From Desulfovibrio sp. (lineage in GTDB: Bacteria; Desulfobacterota; Desulfovibrionia; Desulfovibrionales; Desulfovibrionaceae), in the NCBI GenBank assembly GCA_020217165.1, contig JAIWOE010000063.1:1-17804 (forward strand): DNA of 17,804 nt, given 5' to 3'. Positions 1-6,713 of this stretch are shown here, piece after piece. How positions within the stretch are numbered: the stretch's first letter is position 1; the number at the start of each line of letters is the position of its first letter. The translations under genes and the position numbers were made by a program. Under the pieces are notes generated by a model. The model ran no database searches. It saw only the letters and a program-made list of their open reading frames with translations, and had not been told where the DNA came from.

Positions 1-22
1 TTGTTTTTTTGACAATGAAGAT

Positions 23-42
23 ATGACCACGCGGTCATTTTT
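23..42 (+). terminator. Short inverted repeat with T tail: upstream terminator or TetR-type operator
   Basis: ATGACC (23-28) and GGTCAT (33-38) form a 6-bp stem around the loop ACGC and are followed by TTTT (39-42). That is the minimal form of a rho-independent terminator for a gene ending left of the window. The same bases also look like the dyad operators used by TetR/AcrR-family repressors, and a perfect TTGACA lies just upstream at 9-14, so an operator reading is equally open. No convincing -10 sits at the right distance from that TTGACA. The left edge of the window hides the context needed to decide. Confidence 0.4.
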
Positions 43-202
43 CGTGTTGCGCACCAGCCGGGTTGTGGCTATTGTCCAGCTGCCTGCCGGAGGTCTCCCC
101 CGCCGTGGCGGAGGTGAAGGCCCGCGGCACCCGGCCAACGCCATGCCCCAGAGCACACGACCAGTCTCATTACTCGATTGCCATTGAGGAAGGACGTTTT
201 CC

Positions 203-3200
203 ATGGATGTGTCCACACCCGTGATCCTCGGTCTTGACGCTGGCTCCGTCAGCGTCAAGCTCGCCGCCCTTTCAGCAGACGGCCGGCTTCTGGATACCGT
301 CTACCAACGCCACAAGGGCCAGCCCCTGCATGTGGCCGCCTTGCTGCTTTCCGAGTGGGCCGCTCGGTTCCCCGGCGCACGTCTGGCCTGCACCGGCACG
401 GCCGGCGCCTTCATTGCCAAGAAGCTGGAGGCCCCGGCCGTCAACGAGTTGGCCGCCCTGGCCCTGGCCCTGCAAACCCTGCATCCCGATGTGCAGACCA
501 TCATCGAAATGGGCGGGGAAGACGCCAAGTGCATTTTCTTGCGCGATGGGCAGGTGCATGATTTTGCACTGAATTCCGTCTGTGCTGCTGGCACGGGCTC
601 CTTCTTGGACCAGCAGGCCGAGCGTCTGCAGCTGACCATCGAATCCTTCTCCACCATGGCCCAGAGTTATCTGGAGAAGGGCGGCGTGCCGGCGCGAATT
701 GCCGGCCGGTGCAGCGTGTTCGCCAAGTCGGACATGATCCACCTGCAGCAGATTGCCACCCCCGTGGAGGCCATTGTCTCCGGCCTGTGCTACGCTGTGG
801 CCCGCAACTACCTTGGGGCCATCATCCGCAATCGCACCGTGCTGCCGCGGGTGGCTTTCCTGGGCGGCGTGGCCCTGAATGCCGGCGTGGTGGCCGCCAT
901 GCGCGACGTACTGGCCCAGCCCGACCTCTTTGTGCCTGATCCGCCCACCATATATGGCGCCGCCGGTGTGGCCCTGAAGGCCCTGCAGGAAAAGACCGCC
1001 GTGCCCCTGGACGTGGCCGCCCTGGCCAACCTGGCCGCGGCCGAGGTGTTTACTGGCTCCGGACGCAGCCCCCTGGTGGTGGAAGGCGACAGTTTCAGCC
1101 AACGCCACCTGGCTGGCGGCCGTCACGAACTGGCCGCCGTGGACGAAACCGCCACCGGCGAGTTGGAGGCCTACCTGGGCATCGACATCGGCTCCATTTC
1201 CACCTGTCTGGCCCTGGTAGACGATGCCGGCCGCGTGCTCACCACCCGCTACCTGCGTACCGCCGGGCGGCCCATCGAGGCTGTGCGGCAGGGCCTGCGA
1301 GAAATCGGCCAGGAGCTGGCCGTGCGCAAGGGGCCCAAGGTTGTCATCACGGGCGTGGGCACCACCGGTTCCGGCCGGTACATGATTGCGGACTACATCG
1401 CCGCGGACGTGGTCAAGAACGAAATCACGGCCCAGGCCATGGGCGCCGTGCACCTTGATCCCACCGTGGACACCATCTTCGAGATCGGCGGGCAGGACTC
1501 CAAGTACATCCAGCTCAAGGATGGGGTCATCGTTGATTTCGAGATGAACAAGGCCTGCGCCGCCGGCACCGGTTCCTTTCTGGAGGAGCAGGCAGAAAAG
1601 CTGGACGTGTGTGTCAAGACTGAATTCTCTCCCATGGCCCTGGGGGCGGGCAGCCCCTGCCGCCTGGGCGAGCGTTGCACCGTGTTTATGGAAAACTCCC
1701 TGCAGGCCTCCCTGCAGCAGGGGGCGGGCAAGGATGATCTGCTGGCCGGGCTCTCCTATTCCATTGTGGAGAACTATATCAACCGCGTGGTTCAGGGCCG
1801 GCCCGTGGGCAGGAACATCTTTTTCCAGGGCGGCACTGCCTTCAACAAAGGTGTGGTGGCCGCGTTCGAAAAGTTTTTGGGGCGCCAGGTCACCGTGCCG
1901 CCGCACCACGACAACACTGGCGCCATCGGCATGGCCCTGATTGCCCGGGAGCATCACCAAACCACCGGCGCGGCGTCCACATTCAAGGGCTTCGAAGTGG
2001 CGGATCGCGGGTACACCCAGACGAGTTTCGCCTGCAAGGCCTGCGATAACCATTGTGAAATCAATCGGTTGAAGATTGACGGGGAAGAGGGTTACCTCTT
2101 TTACGGCGGCCGCTGCGAAAAATACGACATCCGCAAGGCCACCCAGTCCACCCTGCCGGACCTGTTCGGCTTCCGCGAACAGGCCCTGGAGGCCGCGCAT
2201 CAGGCGTACATGGACCGGCACGAAGCCGTGGGTCGACCTGCCAAACGCGGTCGCATGGGCCTGCCGCGGGTGTTCTTTTTCCATGATTTTCTGCCCTATT
2301 ACGCGACGTTGCTGTGGGAGCTGGGCTTTGAGCCCGTGCTGTCCCCGCGCACCAACCGCCAGGTGATTGCCCTGGGGGTGCAGGCCACCATGGCCGACAC
2401 GTGCTTTCCCATCAAGGCCGCCCTGGGGCATGTGCGCCACCTCCTGAACAATGGCGTGGACCAGCTCTTCATCCCCAGTTTCACCAACATGGCGGAGGAG
2501 AACGGCCCCTTCCAGTACGGGCATGCCTGCCCCCTGACCCAGAGCTTCCCGTATCAGGTGCGCCAGGCCCTGGCCGAGTCCATGGATCCTGCCCAGGGCG
2601 GGCAGGGCGGGGCGCGCATCCTGGCGCCGGTGCAGGCGCAGCGGTTTGGCCGCAAGCAGCTCTTCCAGGGGCTCAAGGAAGCCCTGGCCGCGCCCTACCG
2701 CATCCGGGACGAGGAATTGCGCCAGGCCATGGACGCCGCCGAGCACGCCCAGCGGACCTTCCGGGAGCGCATCCAGACCCGTGGCCGCCAGGCCATTGCC
2801 GAGGCGGAAGCGTCCCCTGACCGCACCCTGGTGGTGGTGGGCCGGCCGTACAACGCCTTCGACATGGGCCTGAATCTGGAAATTCCCAAAAAGCTTGCCA
2901 CCCTGAATGTGCAGGCCATCCCCATGGACTTCCTCCCCCCCGAGGAAATCCATGCCGAATGGCCAGAGATGTACTGGCGTTCCGGCCAGCGCATGCTTTC
3001 CGCCGTGCGTTATATCCGCAAGCACCCCAAGCTGCACCCCCTCATCATCGGCAACTTCTCTTGCGGGCCGGACTCCTTTATCGAACCGTACATGGAGCGC
3101 GAGCTGGGCGGCAAACCCTCCCTGCACATTGAGATTGACGAGCACTCCGCCGACGCCGGGGTGATTACCCGGTGCGAAGCCTTCCTGGACAGCCTGGAAA

Positions 3201-4489
3201 TGCAGGAGCGCGCCCAGACCACCCGCCGCATCACCCCGCCCGCACCGGTAACCCGATCCCACGCGGGTCTGGCCGAGGGCGTGCGGCGCACGGTGTTCAT
3301 TCCGCACATGTGCAACCATGCTTATGCCCTGGAAGCCGCCTTCGCCTCCTGCGGAGTCAAATCCGAGGTACTGCCGGAAACCACGCCCGAGAGTCTGGCC
3401 ATTGGCCGCAAGTACGTGTCCGGCAAGGAGTGTTATCCTTTCTGCGTGACCCTGGGGGACATGATCCACCGCGGCATGCAGAAGGATTTCGATCCGTCCA
3501 ACTCTGCCTTTCTCATGTGGGGTGGCACCGGCCCCTGCCGGTTTGGCCAGTACAACGTGCTGCAGCGCATGCTCCTGGCCAAGGCCGGCCTGGGGGACGT
3601 GCCCATGGTGTCCCCGGTACAGGATGCCAACCTGTATAAGACCCTGGGGGTCATCGGCAAAGGCTTTGCCAAACGCAGCTGGGAAGGCTTGGTGGCCGTG
3701 GATATTCTGCTCAAATTTTTGTACGCCACCCGGCCGTACGAAAAGGTGCCCGGCTCCACCAACCAGCTCTATGACGACGCCTTTGCCCGGCTCAAAAAGC
3801 TTATCGCCACGCCGGGCAAGGTGGATTTCCTGCCCCTGTTGGAGCAGTTCCGAAATGAATTTGAGGAGATCCGGGACAAGAACGCGCCCCTCAAGCCCAG
3901 GGTGGGCGTGGTGGGGGAAATCTACGTCCGTTCCAACCGCTTTGCCAACGAAGAGCTCATCGGCCGCATTGAGGCCATGGGCGGCGAGGTGTGGACGGCG
4001 CCCATCGACGAATGGGTCAAGTACATCAACTGGGGGGCGCGCATGGATGCCCGCATGGCCAAGGACTGGTCGCGCTTTCTCACGCTCTCCCTCAAGCACT
4101 GGTTCCAGGATCGCATTGCCCACAAGCAGGAAAGCGTGGTGGCGCCGTTCCATCCCACCATGCAGGAACCGCATGTGAACGAGGTGCTCAACAACGCCAT
4201 GCAGTACCTGCATCCCACGTTCCGCGGGGAGGCCGTCCTCTCCGTGGGCAAGAGCGTGGACATGCTCAACCGTGGAGCCGTGGGCATCGTCAATGCCATG
4301 CCCTTCGGCTGCATGCCAGGGTCCATTGTCTCCTCCATGCTGCGCACCCTGTCGGAGCGGTTCAACGCCCCGGCCGTGGCCATGCCGTTTGATGGCACGG
4401 CCTCGCCCACCCTGCGTCTGCAGCTGGAAACCTTCATGGAACAGGCCCATGCCCGGTTCGAGCGCCTGCAGCGCGGTGCCAAGGCCTGA
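203..4489 (+). CDS. Giant CoA-enzyme activase/reductase: two BcrAD/BadFG ATPase domains plus duplicated DUF2229-like cysteine-rich half
   Basis: The protein has 1428 residues. The ATG at 203 follows a strong GAGGAAGGA ribosome binding site (186-194). Residues about 8-265 and 324-585 are each an ASKHA-fold ATPase like HgdC, the archerase that drives ATP-dependent electrons into 2-hydroxyacyl-CoA dehydratases. Each carries the phosphate loop (LGLDAGS at 9-15; LGIDIGS at 325-331), a GGEDAK/GGQDSK segment and two cysteines (C127 and C170; C452 and C492) matching the pair that ligates the subunit-bridging [4Fe-4S] cluster in HgdC. A cysteine patch (C611, C614, C618, C638) links to a reductase-like half with further conserved cysteines (C734, C776, C954, C1037, C1077, C1081, C1112, C1370). 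No signal peptide is seen, so it should be cytoplasmic. Similar proteins of about 1400 residues are common in anaerobes, but their substrate is unknown to me. No separate dehydratase subunits lie nearby. The family assignment is firm; the reaction is not. Confidence 0.93.
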   Translation: MDVSTPVILGLDAGSVSVKLAALSADGRLLDTVYQRHKGQPLHVAALLLSEWAARFPGARLACTGTAGAFIAKKLEAPAVNELAALALALQTLHPDVQTIIEMGGEDAKCIFLRDGQVHDFALNSVCAAGTGSFLDQQAERLQLTIESFSTMAQSYLEKGGVPARIAGRCSVFAKSDMIHLQQIATPVEAIVSGLCYAVARNYLGAIIRNRTVLPRVAFLGGVALNAGVVAAMRDVLAQPDLFVPDPPTIYGAAGVALKALQEKTAVPLDVAALANLAAAEVFTGSGRSPLVVEGDSFSQRHLAGGRHELAAVDETATGELEAYLGIDIGSISTCLALVDDAGRVLTTRYLRTAGRPIEAVRQGLREIGQELAVRKGPKVVITGVGTTGSGRYMIADYIAADVVKNEITAQAMGAVHLDPTVDTIFEIGGQDSKYIQLKDGVIVDFEMNKACAAGTGSFLEEQAEKLDVCVKTEFSPMALGAGSPCRLGERCTVFMENSLQASLQQGAGKDDLLAGLSYSIVENYINRVVQGRPVGRNIFFQGGTAFNKGVVAAFEKFLGRQVTVPPHHDNTGAIGMALIAREHHQTTGAASTFKGFEVADRGYTQTSFACKACDNHCEINRLKIDGEEGYLFYGGRCEKYDIRKATQSTLPDLFGFREQALEAAHQAYMDRHEAVGRPAKRGRMGLPRVFFFHDFLPYYATLLWELGFEPVLSPRTNRQVIALGVQATMADTCFPIKAALGHVRHLLNNGVDQLFIPSFTNMAEENGPFQYGHACPLTQSFPYQVRQALAESMDPAQGGQGGARILAPVQAQRFGRKQLFQGLKEALAAPYRIRDEELRQAMDAAEHAQRTFRERIQTRGRQAIAEAEASPDRTLVVVGRPYNAFDMGLNLEIPKKLATLNVQAIPMDFLPPEEIHAEWPEMYWRSGQRMLSAVRYIRKHPKLHPLIIGNFSCGPDSFIEPYMERELGGKPSLHIEIDEHSADAGVITRCEAFLDSLEMQERAQTTRRITPPAPVTRSHAGLAEGVRRTVFIPHMCNHAYALEAAFASCGVKSEVLPETTPESLAIGRKYVSGKECYPFCVTLGDMIHRGMQKDFDPSNSAFLMWGGTGPCRFGQYNVLQRMLLAKAGLGDVPMVSPVQDANLYKTLGVIGKGFAKRSWEGLVAVDILLKFLYATRPYEKVPGSTNQLYDDAFARLKKLIATPGKVDFLPLLEQFRNEFEEIRDKNAPLKPRVGVVGEIYVRSNRFANEELIGRIEAMGGEVWTAPIDEWVKYINWGARMDARMAKDWSRFLTLSLKHWFQDRIAHKQESVVAPFHPTMQEPHVNEVLNNAMQYLHPTFRGEAVLSVGKSVDMLNRGAVGIVNAMPFGCMPGSIVSSMLRTLSERFNAPAVAMPFDGTASPTLRLQLETFMEQAHARFERLQRGAKA

Positions 4490-4524
4490 CCTGCTTGGCC
4501 TGACCCGCCTGGCCTGAGCTGATC
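4483..4524 (+). repeat. 14-nt tandem repeat, three copies, overlapping the activase stop codon
   Basis: Units begin at 4483, 4497 and 4511, each opening with GGCCTGA; the second and third diverge in their last bases. The first unit contains the activase stop (TGA 4487-4489). Because 14 is not a multiple of three, the TGAs at 4487, 4501 and 4515 fall in three different frames. This looks like a small slippage duplication at the 3' end of the gene. Confidence 0.75.
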
Positions 4525-4541
4525 GCCAATCCTCCTTCCCG

Positions 4542-4574
4542 CCGGGGAACTCCTTGCACAAGGGGGTTCCCCGG
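4542..4574 (+). terminator. Strong GC-rich hairpin after the activase gene
   Basis: CCGGGGAACTCCTT (4542-4555) pairs with AAGGGGGTTCCCCGG (4560-4574) across a four-base loop, with one wobble and one bulge, leaving nine perfect outer base pairs. No run of T follows directly, so it is not a textbook intrinsic terminator. Its place between the activase stop and the next gene suggests a terminator or 3'-end stabilising hairpin. Confidence 0.55.
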
Positions 4575-4590
4575 TGCTGCGTCGGAGCCC

Positions 4591-4619
4591 TTGTGTTTTG
4601 GTCGCAATTCGCGTATCTT
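4591..4619 (+). promoter_or_regulatory. Candidate sigma70-type promoter for the PP2C-FHA-PP2C operon
   Basis: TTGTGT (4591-4596) and TATCTT (4614-4619) are separated by exactly 17 bases, just downstream of the hairpin and about 50 bases before the first phosphatase start. The -10 matches four of six consensus positions and the -35 three. It is plausible mainly because of its position. Confidence 0.3.
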
Positions 4620-4669
4620 GTTGGAATGGATACCACTCCTACATTCCGCGCGGTGCGGGTCTGCGTGGC

Positions 4670-5548
4670 ATGCCGGTGCTGACGGCCCATGGCTGCACCC
4701 ACCGCGGCCAGGTGCGCCCCAGCAACCAGGATGCCTTTGTGGTGGACGCCGCGGCCGGGCTGTTCATCGTGTCCGACGGCATGGGCGGCGCCAATTGCGG
4801 CGAGGTGGCCAGCGCCAGGGTGGTCTCCAGCCTGCACCAGGAACTCCTGCCCCTGCAGCGCGCCGCCACAGGCACGGTCCCGCAGGCCGAACTGCCCAGG
4901 CCCTGCGGCAGCGCAACCTACACCTGCCTGGGAGGGGCGGATGTCGCCCCGGTGCTGGCGGCCCTGCAACACGCCAGCGCCCTGGTGCATGCCGATTCCC
5001 TGCAGCATCCCCGTTGCGCGGGCATGGGCGCCACGGCCGCGGTCTTGCTGCTGCATCGCGGGCACTGGCTGGCCGCCAACGTGGGTGACAGTCCCATCTA
5101 TCTGTTCCGTGACGACCGCGTGCATCCCATGCATACGACGCATACCCTGGAAGCGGAATTTCGCCAGACCGGCACGACCACCGATGCAGGGGAGCTGGCC
5201 CGCGCCCGGCACATCCTCACCCGGGCCATGGGCATGGAAGGAGAACTTGCGGCGGATTACTGCCAGATGCCGGCCCGGCCGGGGGATCTGGCCTGCCTAT
5301 GCTCCGACGGTCTCTCCAACAAGGTCTCTCCGGAGGAAATTTTGGCCCTGTGCCTGTGTTTTTCGCTCCAGGAGGCCTGCGAGAACCTGGTCGCCCTGGC
5401 CAACGCCAGGGGAGGAGAGGACAATGTGACGGTGGTGCTCTGTCGTTTGGGGCAGGAGGGTGGCGCCGGGGGATTCAGGGCGCGGCTGGGACGGCTGGTG
5501 CGCGGGTTTGTCGGCCCGTTTGCCGGCCCGTTCGGCAGGGAGGGGTGA
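4670..5548 (+). CDS. PP2C-family serine/threonine protein phosphatase (PrpC/Stp type)
   Basis: A cytoplasmic metal-dependent phosphatase of 292 residues that removes phosphate from Ser/Thr. All core PP2C motifs are present in order: RPSNQD (16-21), SDGMGG (35-40), GMGAT (118-122), NVGDSPIY (137-144), LTRAMG (183-188), CSDGL (211-215) and GGEDN (248-252). The four metal-ligand aspartates should be D21, D36, D213 and D251. After the catalytic domain is a short Gly/Arg/Phe-rich tail (about 265-292). The start at 4670 fits the family N-terminus although its ribosome binding site is weak; an in-frame GTG at 4574 lies inside the preceding hairpin and is unlikely. The FHA gene starts 2 bases after the stop, so the genes are cotranscribed. 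The physiological substrate is unknown. Confidence 0.93.
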   Translation: MPVLTAHGCTHRGQVRPSNQDAFVVDAAAGLFIVSDGMGGANCGEVASARVVSSLHQELLPLQRAATGTVPQAELPRPCGSATYTCLGGADVAPVLAALQHASALVHADSLQHPRCAGMGATAAVLLLHRGHWLAANVGDSPIYLFRDDRVHPMHTTHTLEAEFRQTGTTTDAGELARARHILTRAMGMEGELAADYCQMPARPGDLACLCSDGLSNKVSPEEILALCLCFSLQEACENLVALANARGGEDNVTVVLCRLGQEGGAGGFRARLGRLVRGFVGPFAGPFGREG

Positions 5549-5550
5549 GC

Positions 5551-5883
5551 ATGCCCGGCATCCGCCTATATCTGGAAGATGGCTCGTCCGTGGTGGCGCC
5601 GTCTGGAGGAATGCCATTTGGGGCCGAGACTGAATTCACCCTTGGGCGCGGGGCGGAGAATGCCGTGGTGCTGCACAGCCCGGCCGTTTCCGCCGTGCAT
5701 GCCCGGGTGCAACATCTGGCTGGCGGGTGGCTGTTGACGGATCTGGACAGCACCAACGGCACCCTTGTCAATGGGCACGCCGTCACGGCGCATTGGCTGC
5801 AGGACGGGGACGTGCTGGAGCTGGGCGGCCTGACGGTGCGGGTGTCGCTGATGGGCGCTTCCGAACGAGGCGAAGGGTCATGA
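5551..5883 (+). CDS. Small FHA-domain phosphothreonine-binding protein
   Basis: A 110-residue protein that is essentially a bare forkhead-associated domain, the module that reads phosphothreonine peptides. The hallmarks are GR at 32-33, SAVH at 47-50 and DSTNGTLVNG at 66-75, in the expected spacing. There is no fused kinase, secretion or DNA-binding domain and no membrane segment. The ATG at 5551 follows GGGAGGGG and comes 2 bases after the upstream phosphatase stop. Its own stop overlaps the next phosphatase start in an ATGA arrangement, so expression is probably coupled. Sandwiched between two PP2C enzymes, it presumably docks phosphoproteins for, or protects them from, those phosphatases; that role is inference. 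Confidence 0.9.
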   Translation: MPGIRLYLEDGSSVVAPSGGMPFGAETEFTLGRGAENAVVLHSPAVSAVHARVQHLAGGWLLTDLDSTNGTLVNGHAVTAHWLQDGDVLELGGLTVRVSLMGASERGEGS

Positions 5884-6686
5884 GGCAGGATGCATCACGG
5901 CAGGCGCCGCTCCTGACGGTGACCAGCCATGGCCTGACCGATGCCGGCCGTTGCCGGCAGTGCAATGAGGATTGTTTGCTGCTGGACGACGGCCTGGGGT
6001 TGTATGTGGTGGCCGACGGCATGGGCGGACACCAGGGCGGCGATGTGGCGGCCCGGCTCACGGTGCGGGTCATGCACACGCATCTGATGCGCGCCCGGGC
6101 CGCCGGGGTGACCGGGGCTGTCGGGGAGAGGCAGCATCTCCCCGGGGCTGCCGACTTAAGTCCCGTGGCCCGGGACGTGCGCGCGGCCATCCAGGCGGCC
6201 AATCTGGCCGTCAAGACCGCAGCGCAGGAGAATCCCGATCTGGAGGGCATGGGCTCCACCGTGGCGGCGGCGTACCTGCACAAGCAGGTCTTGGTGGCCG
6301 CCAACGTGGGGGATAGCCCCATCTATCTGCTGCGCGGGGGCGTGCTGCGGCTGTTATCCGTGCCGCACACCGTGGCGGCGGAGCAGGGGGCCCGCGTGAA
6401 AACCCTGCCGGCGCCGCTGCAGGAGCAGCTCTCGCACATGCTCACCCGGGCCGTGGGCACCCGCGAGGCCGTGGAGGCCGATTTCTTCGAAACCATTCCC
6501 AGATCCGGCGATGTGCTGCTGCTGTGCACCGACGGCCTCACGGGCAAGGTGGCCGATGCCGAATTGCAGGCCGTGCTGGAGGCCCACCCCCCGCGGGAGG
6601 CGTGCGATACCCTGGTGCGTCTGGCCCTGGAGCGGGGCGGCGAGGACAACATCACCTGCCTGGTGCTGCAACTGCAGGCGGCCTGA
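5880..6686 (+). CDS. Second PP2C-family serine/threonine protein phosphatase
   Basis: A 268-residue phosphatase with the complete PP2C motif set: CNEDC (28-32), ADGMGG (45-50), GMGSTVA (123-129), NVGDSPIY (142-149), LTRAVG (188-193), CTDGL (216-220) and GGEDN (253-257). The aspartates D31, D46, D218 and D256 should hold the two catalytic metals. The start at 5880 overlaps the FHA stop (ATGA), with AAGGG at 5873-5877 and GAGG at 5867-5870 as ribosome binding candidates. The two phosphatases are paralogues that differ mainly in the flap between the GMGG and GMG(A/S)T motifs. This copy lacks the Gly/Arg tail of the first. The open frame continues upstream to 5727, but that part overlaps the FHA gene and is not coding. 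Confidence 0.93.
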   Translation: MRQDASRQAPLLTVTSHGLTDAGRCRQCNEDCLLLDDGLGLYVVADGMGGHQGGDVAARLTVRVMHTHLMRARAAGVTGAVGERQHLPGAADLSPVARDVRAAIQAANLAVKTAAQENPDLEGMGSTVAAAYLHKQVLVAANVGDSPIYLLRGGVLRLLSVPHTVAAEQGARVKTLPAPLQEQLSHMLTRAVGTREAVEADFFETIPRSGDVLLLCTDGLTGKVADAELQAVLEAHPPREACDTLVRLALERGGEDNITCLVLQLQAA

Positions 6687-6713
6687 CAGGGCGACCCCCC
6701 GCCGGCTTCAGGC
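6681..6713. terminator. Nested inverted repeat between convergent genes
   Basis: GCCTGA (6681-6686) is complementary to TCAGGC (6708-6713), with an inner GGCG/CGCC pair (6690-6693 and 6100-series equivalent at 6700-6703). The outer arms are the Ala-stop codons of the two converging genes, so part of the symmetry is coincidental. It could act as a weak bidirectional terminator, but there is no T tract on either strand. Confidence 0.25.

Noticed and set aside
1..202. A riboswitch or small RNA in the activase leader
   Set aside because: Apart from the dyad at 23-42 and a small CCGCC/GGCGG stem near 100-111, I see no conserved riboswitch motif.
4574..4669. A GTG start giving the first PP2C 32 more residues
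   Set aside because: The GTG lies at the end of the hairpin stem and upstream of the candidate promoter; the PP2C fold begins naturally at the ATG at 4670.
272..5212. A 1646-codon open frame on the minus strand opposite the activase and first PP2C gene
   Set aside because: It is antisense to a clearly recognisable protein, is rich in Gly, His and Gln with no domain-like segments, and reflects strong codon bias in GC-rich DNA.
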